Assembly: GCA_031761405.1 (NCBI GenBank)
Contig: JASEVX010000003.1
Span: forward strand, 13,416,510-13,480,509
Reading direction: 5' to 3'
DNA: 64,000 bases
Source: Serripes groenlandicus
Taxonomy: Eukaryota; Mollusca; Bivalvia; Cardiida; Cardiidae
Shown: positions 21,191 to 32,560 of the stretch, in pieces
How positions within the stretch are numbered: position 1 is the stretch's first letter
Layout of the letters: every line of letters starts with the position of its first letter
The notes under the pieces: model-generated
The model's input: the letters and a program-made list of their open reading frames with translations, nothing else
What the model was told of the DNA's origin: nothing
Database searches by the model: none
Translations under genes and position numbers: made by a program

Positions 21191-22114
21191 GCCGACAGCG
21201 GCTACAAGACGATGATGTACCTGTTATATGTGCCGCACAATACTATCTCACTTATAGTCCGGGACGTCTGTCAGGCCATTTGGGACGAATACGGCGCGGA
21301 GTTTGTCACCAACCCGATGACAGCTGAGGGGTGGAAGGAGGTTGATGCAGGCTACAGCAGCCGGTGGAACTTTCACCACGTGCTAGGTGCCTTGGATGGC
21401 AAGCACATATGCATCCGGTGTCCTGCCCACGGAGTGTCCCAGTTCTACAACTACAAGGGGTACCACTCCATTGTGCTCCTAGCTCTTGTTGATGCGAGCT
21501 ACAGGTTCATGTGGGCCCAAGTCGGTGCCCCAGGGGCATCATCTGATGCCCAGCTGTGGAACGAGCCGGCTCTGCGAGACGCGGTTATCTCCAACACAAT
21601 CGGCATCCCAGAACCTGAACCTCTGCCTGCCGACGACCGTCAGATGCCATTTTTCATCATCGGGGACAATGCATTTGCCCTCAACGAGTGGATGATGAAG
21701 CCATTTACTGCTACGCCTCTGGAAGAGAACGAGCGGATATTCAACTATCGCCTATCTCGTGCCAGGCGATGTGTGGAGCATGCCTTTGGCATACTGGCTA
21801 ACCGCTGGGGCTGCCTTCTCACAACCCTCCGACAGGAGCCACAGAACGTGGAAACTATGGTGCTTGCGTGTGTGACACTCCACAATATGCGGAGGACGGC
21901 CTGCACAGATGATGGTGCACTTGTCGACCGTAAAAACGAGCAGCACAACCTCATCCCCGGCTCGTTGAGATATGATGCTGTTCTCGATGATTTGGAGAGG
22001 CGGCTGTACGGCAACAACACCAGTAGGGCGGCGAAGAGACAGAGACTGTATCTCAAGCACTACTACAACGGAGAGGCCGGGTCGGTTCCATGGAAGTTGC
22101 GTATGGTGCAGTGA
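21188..22114 (+). CDS. PIF/Harbinger transposase (HARBI1-like), N-terminally truncated
   Basis: An intact frame of ~308 codons; the first ATG is at 21212. It encodes the DDE nuclease (DDE_Tnp_4 type) of PIF/Harbinger transposons. Residues counted from 21212 are VPHNTISLIVRDVC at 7-20 (end of the helix-turn-helix region), GALDGKHI with Asp62, VDASYRFMW at 93-101, FIIGDNAF with Asp152, and RRCVEHAFGILANRW with Glu189. The DDE triad is therefore present. GC content and codon use are much higher than the surroundings. Full-length relatives carry ~90-100 more N-terminal residues, which are absent: an in-frame TAG at 21185-21187 precedes ADSGYKT and the GC-rich repeats lie upstream. AATAAA motifs follow at ~22,207-22,235. 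It converges on the MADF partner gene. Confidence 0.9.
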   Translation, partial: RADSGYKTMMYLLYVPHNTISLIVRDVCQAIWDEYGAEFVTNPMTAEGWKEVDAGYSSRWNFHHVLGALDGKHICIRCPAHGVSQFYNYKGYHSIVLLALVDASYRFMWAQVGAPGASSDAQLWNEPALRDAVISNTIGIPEPEPLPADDRQMPFFIIGDNAFALNEWMMKPFTATPLEENERIFNYRLSRARRCVEHAFGILANRWGCLLTTLRQEPQNVETMVLACVTLHNMRRTACTDDGALVDRKNEQHNLIPGSLRYDAVLDDLERRLYGNNTSRAAKRQRLYLKHYYNGEAGSVPWKLRMVQ

Positions 22115-22311
22115 TGGCGCAGTGCAATGCTTGTAAATTGTAACATTGTTGTAACATTGTTTTTTATTAAGTTGTCCAATTAAGGACAAAGAAAAAATGT
22201 TTGTGAAATAAAGGTAAATAAATTTATGCTAGAATAAATAATTAATATGTCTTGGGACCTTTAATGTTTCAATCTTGATCCCTTTTATTAATGAAGATGA
22301 ATAAATGTCCA

Positions 22312-22382
22312 ATAAAGGTCAAAGAAATATAGGTGTAAAATTCAGTTTATATTTCTTATACCTTTATTTCTTTGACCTTTAT
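22312..22382. other. Stem-loop between two convergent genes
   Basis: ATAAAGGTCAAAGAAAT at 22312-22328 and its exact 17-bp complement at 22366-22382 enclose a 37-bp loop. It lies midway between the 3' ends of the transposase (22114) and the MADF partner gene (22623). It may serve 3'-end formation for both strands; that is inference. Confidence 0.7.
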
Positions 22383-23099
22383 GTATTTCTCCTTTGTTAT
22401 TATTTGAGGAAAGAATAAAAGAAAGAAAGAGAAGACAAATTATATACATTTTTATTAAACTTTTATTAAATCATCACCATGTCTGTAAGTGTTCATATTC
22501 AACATTTAAGTGTTCTGAACATATAATGCCACACATCTTATAACATGTCAATCATAACTGTTTAGTTAGTTTTAGGAAACAAATCCACCATATCCATTTC
22601 AAATACACTTGTATTGGCACATTCATTCAATGAATATATCGTCCGACTGTGCAGTGCCGATAAACTGCGGAGTGTTCATGGGTGTACTGTTTATGTCTAA
22701 ACATTGACAGGTGAACATAGGTGCAGAAGTGCAACGCGGCTTGGGGACACCCTGCGCAGCAGAGTGAATATGCGCGGAAACAGTACTCTGGGTGTAGACA
22801 ACGGTTGTGTTTAGTGCACTGGCGGCTGAGGCCCCCATAGACATGCGCGCTGAGAGAACACTACCTCTGGCACTGCACACCGGTGACATGGAGATCTGCG
22901 AAGTCGTGCGCACTAGGGGGTCAAACTGCGACAGCTGCTGCGGGGAGAACAACGTCTAGTGCTCGGGGAAAATCATGTCCTGCCCCGGGCCTGGAACTTG
23001 CGCAGCCAATCCGGCATACCAGGACTCATCTGCAAAATACAAACAATTACAATGTGTTGTAACTAAATGAACAACTGTATGAAGTAATGAATGAAATCA

Positions 23100-23260
23100 A
23101 AGAAACATTCCAATCAATCTATGATACAATCAATAATTAATCATTCAATCAATCAATCAATGAACCCACCAATGGACCAACCAACCAACCAACCAAAGAA
23201 GCAAGCAAACGAACAGACAGACAGACACAATCGATTGATCCTTCGATCAATCACTCAATC
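23100..23260. repeat. CAAT/CCAA/ACAG simple-sequence tract in intron 6
   Basis: Runs of CAAT, CCAA and ACAG tetranucleotides sit between exons 6 and 7 of the MADF gene. The short open frame here is a by-product. Confidence 0.75.
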
Positions 23261-24136
23261 AACACACCTGAGATGTTACCGGCTGCAGTGTAGTGTATGT
23301 TCTTACAGGCTACTGCTGTCTCATAAATGAGGTATGGTGCGGCTGGGAGTACTGATACTCGGACTGGGCCTGCGGCTGCTGCTGATCCCCAACCTGAAAA
23401 CAGAAGGCGATTAATGGACATTAATTCTATAATTTCATGATATTTATAATAATAAATTCTCCTTTAAAAAAGCTTAATATCCATATAATTATTAATATTA
23501 TTATTATTATTATACTCTTATATACTTTAACACTCGCTAACATGTTAATTATTTGTTCATTCTCAATGTATATTGCTATGCAATTATATTATGAATCCAT
23601 CTATAATCAAAGTATATTTTGATATTTTTCCACGATAATTGTTATATAACAATATTTTATTAAAGTTATGATACCGTACCTTGCGAAACATGATCGAACT
23701 CTCATGGTAGATGTCTACGGTGGTCGTCACTTTACTCCTAAACTCAACCCATAGACTGTCAATACGTGGTAGAGCGGCAAAAAACCATTCGCCAAACGTC
23801 CGGCGCTCTCGGTCCATGGTAGGACCGCCGCTGTATGACTGCTGGACCTGTGCCTGGATGGCAGTGTTCTGCGCCATGGCCTTCTGCAGTGTATCCAGGA
23901 TATCTTTCTGCTGCTCCGCTACTTTGGATGCCTTCTTCCAGCTCCTCTTTGGCTTCGCGCTGCAATCAGATGAAGCAGACTATTTAAATTAAAGCACACA
24001 TGCAGAAAAGTACTGACAAATATAGCTAAATCTTAAGGTCATTAAACACTTTTTGCATTGCATTCATTTGCAACTGATTAGCTTGCTTGCTTGTTTACTC
24101 ATATATTGATTGCACGATTGAATGATTGATTAATTG

Positions 24137-25247
24137 ATTGACTGATGACTGACTGACTGACTGACTGATTGACTGATGACTGACTGACTGACTGACTGAC
24201 TGATGACTGACTGACTGACTGACTGACTGATTGACTGACTGACTGACTCACTGACTCACTGACTCACTGACTCACTGGATGACTGACTGACTGACTCACT
24301 GACTGACTGACTGACTGATTGACTGATGACTGACTGACTGACTGACTGACTGACTGACTAACTGACTGACTGATGACTGACTGATGACTGACTGACTGAC
24401 TGACGGACTGACTGACTGACTGACTGATTGACTGACGACTGACTGACTGACTGACTGACTGACTAACTGACTGACTGATGACTGACTGACTGACTGACTG
24501 ACTGACTGACTGATGACTGACTGACTGACTGATTGACTGATGACTGACTGACTGACTGACTGACTAACTGACTGACTGATGACTGACTGACTGACTAACT
24601 GACTGACTGACTGACTGACTGACTGACTGACTAACTGACTGACTGACTGATGACTGACTGACTGACTGACTGACTGACTGATGACTGACTGACTGACTGA
24701 TGACTGACTGACTGACTGACTGACTGACTGACTGACTGACTGACTGACTGACTGACTGACTGACTGACTGACTGACTGACTGACTGACTGACCGACTAAC
24801 TGACTGACTGATGACTGACTGACTGACTGATGACTGACTGACTGACTGACTGATGACTGACTGACTGATGACTGACTGACTGACTGATGACTGACTAACT
24901 GACTGACTGATGACAGACTGACTGATGACTGACTGACTGATTGACTGATGACTGACTGACTGACTGATGACTGACTGACTGACTGATGACTGACTGACTG
25001 ACTAACTGACTGACTGACTGACTGACTGACTAACTGACTGACTGATGACTGACTGACTGACTGACTGACTGATGACTGACTGACTGATGACTGACTAACT
25101 GACTGACTGACTGACTGACTGATGACTGACTGACTGATGACTGACTGACTGACTGACTGACTGACTGATTGACTGATGACTGACTGACTGATGACTGACT
25201 AACTGACTGACTGACTGACTGATGACTGACTGACTGACTGACTGACT
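24137..25247. repeat. 1.1-kb GACT tetranucleotide array in intron 4
   Basis: Almost pure (GACT)n, punctuated by GATGACT, GACTAACT and GACTCACT variants. The GATGACT slips recur at varying intervals. It fills most of the intron between the exons at 25289 and 23959. An array this long should be highly length-polymorphic. Confidence 0.95.
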
Positions 25248-25546
25248 AAAAACAGAAATTTAATGTAGCCCAAAAATACATTTATTACCCTTTCGCAGCA
25301 GACTCCGGATGAGGAGTGTCATCATCTAGCTGAGGTCGATTTTCCTCACCAGTCTTGTCACTGGAGCCCGATTCTATCGCAGCTACCTCTCTCTGAGCCG
25401 CTTCACGTGCTACCTGAAACATATAGACATTGCCAATATGTTATGATAACCATATTACATTTGTTATGGAATACGATGCAACAACTTCAAAATATCTTCC
25501 ACTAATAGAACATATTATTGCACAAATTGAATGATAACCATATTAG

Positions 25547-27602
25547 TTTTTAGATCACCTGAGCCAAAGGCTCAAGGTGAGCTATTCTGATCACTTTTTG
25601 TCCGTCGTCCGTCGTCCTTCCGGTGTTAACTTTTAGCTTTAAACATCATCTTCTCCCAAACTCCAAGGACAATTTCCGTGAAACATCACAGGACTGTTCC
25701 TCTGGTTGGCCTCTTTCAAAATTGTTCAAAGATTTAAATTCCATTGAGAACTTTGGTTGCTGCGGCATCAGAAAGGGGACAAAATGTCCAAACTTTAAAA
25801 ATCTTCTCCTCCGAATCTGCCTGTCAGATTCAAATATAATTTGGTAGAAATGTTCCTTGGGTGACCCTCTATAAAAATTGTTCAAGCCATACTGATTGGG
25901 CGAAAAACATGGCAGTCAGGCGGCATCAAAAAAGGGGCAAAATGACAAAATTTGAAAATTCCATTTTTATGAAAGTGCTTGTCTGATTTTAAGAAAATAT
26001 AATACGAATCTTACTGTAATGATCCTCTATTAATTTGTTTAAGCCGTTGTGATTGGTTACACAATCATAGCAACCAGGCGTCATCATAAAAGGGGTAAAT
26101 TGAACTTTTAGCTACAAATGACAACCAACTCCTACCATTCCAAAAGACCAATTTCCACAAAACATCACAGGAATGTTCCTTTGGTGGTCCTCTTTCAAAA
26201 TTGTTCAAAGATTAAAATTCCAATGAGAACTTTGGTTGCTGCGGCATCAGAAAGGGGACAAAATGTCCAAACTTTAAAAATCTTCTCCTCCGAATCTGCC
26301 TGTCAGATTCAAATATAATTTGGTAGAAATGTTCCTTGGGTGACCCTCTTTAAAAATTGTTCAAGCCATACTGATTGGGCGAAAAACATGGCAGTCAGGC
26401 GGCATCAAAAAAGGGGCAAAATGACAAAATTTGAAAATTCCATTTTTATGAAAGTGCTTGTCTGATTTTAAGAAAATATAATATGAATCTTACTGTAATG
26501 ATCCTCTATTTAATTTGATTAAGCCGTTTTGATTGGTTACACAATCATAGCAACCAGGCGTCATCACAAAAGGAGTAAATTGAACTTTTAGCTACAAATG
26601 AGAACCAACTCCTACCATTCCAATAGACCAATTTCCACAAAACATCACAGGAATGTTCCTTTGGTGGTCCTCTTTCAAAATTGTTCAAAGATTAAAATTC
26701 CAATGAGAACTTTGGTTGCTGCGGCATCAGAAAGGGGACAAAATGTCCAAACTTTAAAAATCTTCTCCTCCGAATCTGCCTGTCAGATTCAAATATAATT
26801 TGGTAGAAATGTTCCTTGGGTGACCCTCTATAAAAATTGTTCAAGCCATACTGATTGGTCGAAAAACATGGCAGTCAGGCGGCATCAGAAAAGGGGCAAA
26901 ATGACAAAATTTGAAAATTCCATTTTTATGAAAGTGTTTGTCTGATTTTAAGAAAATATAATACGAATCTTACTGTAATGATCCTCTATTTAATTTGTTT
27001 AAGCCGTTTTGATTGGTTACACAATCATATCAACCAGGCGTCATCACAAAAAGGGTAAATTGAACTTTTAGCTACAAATGACAACCAACTCCTACCATTC
27101 CAATAGACCAATTTCCACAAAACATCACAAGAATGTTCCTTTGGTGGTCCTCTTTCAAATTTGTTCAAAGATTTAAATTCCATTGATAACTTTGGTTGCT
27201 GCGGCATCAGAAAGTGAGAAAAATACTCAAATTTTAAAATCCTTTTCCTCCATAATTTACTTGTGCGATTGCAAGATAATTTGGTAGAAATGTTCCTTAG
27301 GTGACCCTCTAAATAAACTGTTGAAGCCATATTGATTTCGTTGAAAAACAGGGCAGCAAGTTGGCATCAAGAAAGGTGCAAAATGACAAAAACTTTATAA
27401 TTCCATTCTTATTAAAGTTCTTGTTAGATTTCAAGATATAAATGGCCTTTACTGATAAGCTGTTTCTTGAGAAGTGTCCACTCCTTTGCAGTTTCATTTG
27501 CACTCCCTGATAAAATTTTCCCAGATATTTGCAGTTAAATATTTGCTACTAATTTACTATCAATTAGGTGATCGATTTAGGGCCATCTTGGCCCTCTTGT
27601 TT
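25547..27602 (+). mobile_element. GATCACCTG-variant hairpin-ended element, copy d, in MADF intron 3
   Basis: It starts TTTTTAGATCACCTGAGCC, with a palindromic GAGCCAAAGGCTC stem. It ends TTAGGTGATCGATTTAGG, GCCATCTTGGC, CCTCTTGTTTT. The interior is a 480-bp unit repeated: ACAAATGACAACCAACTCC recurs near 26,114, 26,594 (one base changed) and 27,074, each unit being about three ~160-bp sub-cores. It sits wholly inside the intron between exons 27862 and 25413, in antisense orientation to that gene. Confidence 0.8.
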
Positions 27603-29180
27603 TATAAAAGATGGTTACAAATAAAACATAATATATGTTTTAAGATGTTGTATAATTATTATATAGCCAACTATTAATAATTTAATACATCAACAAGTTC
27701 AATACTATTTAATGAAACCAGTCACATTAGAAATGTTGCCTGGATTTTCACTAACCCTGCATGAAATTAAACTAATCAATATAATCCCCAACTCCCTACT
27801 TCCCCTCCAGCCAAATATTATAAATATTTATTTCTAAATGTAAAACAATGAGTTAGCCTACCTTTAGAGAGTCTCTGTCTGGTCTGGCATGGTAGAACTC
27901 TGCCAGGAAGCCAAATAGGTTGAGGACCCTCTGAGTCCTCTTCGATACTTCCTTTGCACCGTCACCAGACTTCCCCTTCCTTCTGTCCTTCATCACGATG
28001 TCTCTGAATGTCTTGAGCCGTGTAACAAGCTGGGTGCAGGTCATCTCATACTCAAGCGCCTTCGCCTCCAACTCCCTCGTCTTCCTCTCCTTCATGCAAA
28101 AGTTGGCGTCCTGTAACATGCATAAATGTTTTTACTGTCATAAAGAGGAGGTCTGATACGATATGACTCCACATATATATGACTTTAGAATAACACTTTC
28201 ACTTGTTCAACTTCGTAGAATTCTCATTCAATTTGGTAAAATATACTGTGACCAATTAAATTGTCTTTACATTTGGTCACATGTTTATATCTATACATGT
28301 TAACAGCGGGAAATTTGCACGTTATTGAAAGTAGAAAGAACATGCTCACAAATACTTGGTCAAATATAAACATTATACATTATTAAACATTATAGTATAC
28401 ATTATACAGAATATTATATACAGACAATTTGACTTACACTCATGTCATAGTGGTGAGGATTTTTCTGAAGCCACTCTGAGAAGTCATTCACTTGCTGTTT
28501 AGTCATATTGACGGGTTCTGATTTTGCCCTCCTCCTGACGATGGGGATGGCGGTGGCAGTGGCACTCTGCTCAGTGTCTGGAGTCTGCTGCTCTTGGACA
28601 GGCTCCTGCTCTACAATCATCTCTGTGTCTGCAAATATAAGAAAAAGACACCAAACTTTATATCTAGCTAAATTTACAACAAATATACAATCATTTAAAC
28701 TTCTTCCTAATACATCACATTATATTACAAGATTTCTTTTAACATAAAGTTAAAATAAGATGAACAATGCTATTTTGCACCATTAAAAATTGGACATACA
28801 ATTAATCTGCACATACATAAATGTGTTGACATTAAATTGAACTGTTTGTCCATACTTACTTATTAACAATACATTCAGAAAAAAATACAGCATTGAGCAC
28901 AAAAAAACAGTATTTACATAAACATATATGACATTTTATATCTTAATATCAGAAACTTACACTGATGCTGCCTCTTCTGGGAGCGTGAGGCCACTCTAGT
29001 CCCACGCCTGCTGCCTCTGCCACGTCCCCTGCCTCTTGCTGGTGATGCTTGAGATGATTGACACGACACTTCCAGCTCCATCAAAGTGTCTCCATCACTA
29101 TCATCCTGGTGAGATGTTGGAGGTTGAGTGTGTGCCTTCTTTGGAAGCTGACTCTTCTTCTGCTGCTTCTTTGCAGGCAT

Positions 29181-29577
29181 GATTTTCAGATAAATTTTAC
29201 AAAACTTCAATGATTTGATGATGTACTTTGTTCAAAATGCAAATGGCGACTGTGTACGTGACCCCCTTCTTTCCACAAGGCATGCGCAACGGTCCATATA
29301 TTACGGTTTATAACCGCATCTATCCGCATCTACAGGTAGCAGAAGGTAATGGAAGGAAAGTAATCCGTATCTATCCGCATCGTGTCAATTTACTGAGAAA
29401 GTATCTAACCGCTGACTTCCGCTGACATACTCAACCATACGTATCTATCCGTATCTATAGGTTACTGTATCCGTAAATTCATCAAGAAAATAGGCCACGC
29501 CCATAAATTTCTGCGGAAGACTGCGGATTTTATACGCAACTATCCGCCCTATCCGTAATGTGTGTGTCTGACTGGGG
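29181..29577. other. Probable right terminal region of the Harbinger element
   Basis: Upstream of the MADF start codon lie clustered repeats of ATCCGTATCTATCCGCATC-like text (29,300-29,560), ending ...GTCTGACTGGGGCA then TTA. Beyond that the TTAACTAGATAAG array resumes. A TTA target is usual for PIF/Harbinger. No matching left terminus was found, so the element is truncated or rearranged on its left. Confidence 0.5.
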
Positions 29578-29920
29578 CATTAACTAGATAAGATTCGTGT
29601 TGCGAGTTACCAATAAATGGATTTATACGTCCATTAACTTACAACTGAAATCCTATCTAGTTAACTACTTATTATTACACATATTAACTGGTTAACTAGA
29701 TAACATTCGTGTTACCAGATGTCCAGTTGTATATAAATCGATAAGCTGCAACACGAATATTTTCTAGTTAACCACTTAATAAGTAACATGATAACTGGGT
29801 AACTAGATAAGATTCGTGTTGCCAGTTATAGATCACGCGTTTATTGCGTGGCCAATCTAGCGTAAATTTGAATTACTGTGATAAATAATAATAATAATAA
29901 TATAGTTTTAACTAAACCTG

Positions 29921-30000
29921 TAGGCTCCTAGTGCAGTGGTAACGCACCCAGCTTAAGAACTTGTCGCAAAAGTCGTGCGCAGGTTCGAATCCCAGTTAAG
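29921..30000 (+). other. Degenerate tRNA-like sequence (SINE head?)
   Basis: An A-box-like TAGTGCAGTGGTAACGC is followed ~45 bp later by a perfect B-box GGTTCGAATCC. The acceptor ends do not pair, so it is not a functional tRNA. It may be the head of a decayed SINE. Confidence 0.45.
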
Positions 30001-30036
30001 TTGTGTGATTGTTTAATACATATCATTTATTTGTCA

Positions 30037-30293
30037 TTTTTGGCCGGATTGCTTTAGCAATTCCGGTCTATGGATTGGCGATGTCCGTCTGTCCGTCTGT
30101 CTGTCAACATTTTGGTTAAAGTTTCAGGTTGAGGCAAAATCTCAGCACTGGAAAGGGTTACAAACTTGCCTGAAGGTAACCAATAACAAGTTCTATTGAT
30201 TTCTATGATTACTTTGACCTTGACCCTGGTTTGTCGATTTTCAAGGTCAAATTGCCGACAATCCGGCCTTACCGTCTTCAGCGGTTTCTTGTT
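30037..30293 (+). mobile_element. Short hairpin-ended element, GGCCGGATTG family, copy 1
   Basis: The left end is TTTTTGGCCGGATTGCTTTA, whose stem closes with AGCAATTCCGGTC, then TCCGTCTGTCCGTCTGTC. The right end is CAATCCGGCC, hairpin ACCGTCTTCAGCGGT, then TTCTTGTT. The layout equals that of the GCTCACCTG family although the sequences differ. A second copy lies inverted at 61,787-62,082. Confidence 0.75.
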
Positions 30294-31370
30294 GTAGAAT
30301 TATTTGATCATATGATTAATTTTAACGCATTCTGAAAACCTCAGCAACGTACGTGCTGATTCAAACAAAAGGATTGTGAATTTAAGGGAGGAAAACCCAG
30401 TGCATTTAGTTCACCTATGGTTTGTGAAAACAATAAACATTTTCAGTTTTTAAAACAGCTGTAACTATTGATTAAGCCATGCTAGACGGACCCCTAAGAT
30501 TTGCATTTAATATTAGTGTTTATTGAATTAATATACTGTAAAATATAATCTCAGCAACAGAGCATTTCAGTTTTGTTCTATTATAGGTTAAACACAAAGT
30601 TAGATAGTAGTTAACTAGATAAGATTTCAGTTGTACGTTAATGATCGTATAAGTCTATTTTTTCATAATTTGTAAAACGAATCTCATCTAGTTAACCAGT
30701 TATTATGTTACTTATTAAGTCGTTGACTAGATAGGATTTCAGTTGTAAGTAAATTGGCGTATACATCTATTTATTTATAACTGGCAACACGAATATTATC
30801 AAGTTAACCAGTTAGTATGTTACTTATTAAGTGAAATTCGCAAACCATAACTAGTTTATCTGTACGTTCACCGAAAATAACGGCGGGGGAAAAAAAGCCC
30901 TCTCTGGGCGCATGAAAAGGTAACGGGTGGCAGTTCGTGGCACTTTCATGCCTGTTTTTAGTCTTACGTTTTGAAAACATCAAATAAGTGGTAAAACGAA
31001 TTATATCTAGTTAACCAGTTTTTGGGATAGGGGCGTTTCGCGCCTATCCCATACTCAGGCTGCTTTCGAAAAGTCGGATTAAAGCTGCAACCACAGTCCA
31101 CATGTGTATACCTACACCACAATCGAGTTTTGATTGGTTATAATCTGCCTTTTCAACGATTTCATTGGTTCGACCGAATCACGAAAAACCATCCGCTTGC
31201 ATTAATTAATGATACAAAATAGTTCAAACGAGTGAAACACTCTCTGAACTATGATTGACCTTAATGTCAGTGGTGTAAGGTAACGTCGACCGTGCTGTGA
31301 CCTCATTAGTTTACAACAGTCGACTTACATAGAGAAATGTGCAAATCACTGTAAATAAAATTATTGAAAG

Positions 31371-31870
31371 GAGTTGAAACCATTGTGGCAAAAGTATAAA
31401 TTGCCTACGATAAGCAATTTCTCCTTTTGTCACAATGTTTCCGATTGTCGTCTGCCGCACATGCGTCTGTGAGCGGGAAATGGTTACATCCTCTCCATGG
31501 AAGCGGAACCCTTTTCGTGATAATATAACAGTTCGAATATTGAAATATTGTTGAAAATGGAGCTATTGCTGACAATGAACAATTTCTCCTTTTCACACAA
31601 TGCTTTCAAACACGTTTCAAATTAATTCTGTTCATATTTAAACGTTTTACTGTGGACATTCTTTTACTCTATCTCCTTTCCGGACACATTTTGAATAACA
31701 TGCTAGAGATTAATGATAACGAGCAATTTCGCCTTACATCAAGAGGAAAAATATATAGTTTATACATAGCTTTGTGGAAAAAGAGGAAATGGGTCACGAA
31801 TAACCATTCTGCAGCCGTCTGCTGCACATGCGTCAAAAAGTGACTTTAAACGGGAAAAGATTGAACCGTT
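31371..31870. mobile_element. Decayed palindromic TTAA-MITE copies
   Basis: Three echoes of the family core (AGCAATTTCTCCTTTTGTCA at ~31,414; AACAATTTCTCCTTTTCACA at ~31,580; GAGCAATTTCGCC at ~31,720), with CGTCTGCCGCACATGCGTC-type flanks. Boundaries are lost. Another trace is near 32,050. Confidence 0.5.
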
Positions 31871-32375
31871 TCCCTTATAGCTACTTAGTTACATACGAAT
31901 GTTGAAAGTATATTTGCCTCCTTTCCAAACAATGCTTTGAAACATGAATCAATTTTTTTCTATAACCTAGATAACGAAAATATTTGTCTACAGTAATTAT
32001 TTTAACCTTTGCCCCTTTTAGACACATTTGACTAACCTTAACAGATAAATGATAATCAGCAAGTTTGTCTTTTTCCACAATGTTTTAATTACTATTCAAA
32101 ATAATACTTTCAGGCTTAGTTAAATGTTGTTTGCTGTATATTTAGTCTACGTGGTCAAGGGTAAGGACTTGTTATTACATAATCCGTCCAAAGAGAGAGG
32201 TCCTACTGTGTATACATGTCATGAAAGAAGGGTACTAACGGTCTCACCGCTACTGGAGAATTGTTGGTAAAACAGGTCGCGTGTTGTGTTGAATATTCTC
32301 ACGTGTCGCTGTATGTCGACTCAACTAGGACATAGGAATTAAATCTACAAATTAGAGATAAGATTTCAACACTGA

Positions 32376-32560
32376 TTGATTGTGGTTTAACGCCGTTTTT
32401 AACATTTTCTACGTTATATCACGGCGGCCAGTTCATCTACAAATGTGTTTCCTGGTTTTCTCACACCAGTACTCCACACAACAATCTTCCCAACCAACTG
32501 GGTTCTTTTTCACATAGACTTAGCCCATTTGTGAAAGACGAATGACGCATGTCGCATTGA
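32376..32560 (-). mobile_element. SINE fragment
   Basis: Shares GGTTTAACGCCGTTTT, ATATCACGGCGGCCAGTTC, TTTCTCACACCAGTACTCCA and GACGAATGA with the fuller copy at 43,313-43,578. The tRNA-related head is missing. Confidence 0.65.

Larger units (their letters stand above)
22623..29180 (-). pseudogene. MADF/BESS (Myb-SANT-like) Harbinger partner gene, seven exons
   Basis: Splice-consistent exons on the minus strand: 29180-28961, 28628-28438, 28110-27862, 25413-25289, 23959-23680, 23393-23307, 23029-22623. Phases agree across the first five, all with GT donors and AG acceptors. ATG 29180 begins MPAKKQQKKSQL, a basic tail. A Gly-Arg run (GRGRGRGSRRG) follows. Exons 2-3 form a MADF-like DNA-binding domain (FSEWLQKNPHHYDMS joined to DANFCMKERKTRE, then LFGFLAEF). 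Exon 5 (FGEWFFAALPRIDSLW, EFRSKV) resembles a BESS motif. Harbinger transposons need such a partner to import and guide the transposase. Exon 6 appears to shift frame near 23,330, because its third frame (YETAVA) fits exon 7 (ESWYAGLAAQVPGP). Exon 7 has an in-frame TAG at 22958-22956. Hence this copy is probably non-functional. Confidence 0.75.
29578..31020. repeat. Palindromic TTAACTAGATAAG repeats, interrupted
   Basis: Units of ~80 bp run from TTAACTAGATAAGATTCGTG to ...TATCTAGTTAA. They are separated by ~27-bp spacers containing ACTTATTAAGTAACAT, at 29,578-29,850 and 30,600-30,860. The last ~130 bp (30,890-31,020) is the inner part of the right terminal inverted repeat (AACGGGTGGCAGTTCGTGGC, GGCACTTTCATGCCTG). 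Sequence between 29,850 and 30,600 contains a tRNA-like piece and a small hairpin-ended element. Confidence 0.65.

Noticed and set aside
21486..22189. Frames opposite or out of phase with the transposase
   Set aside because: Shadow frames caused by the GC-rich coding sequence.
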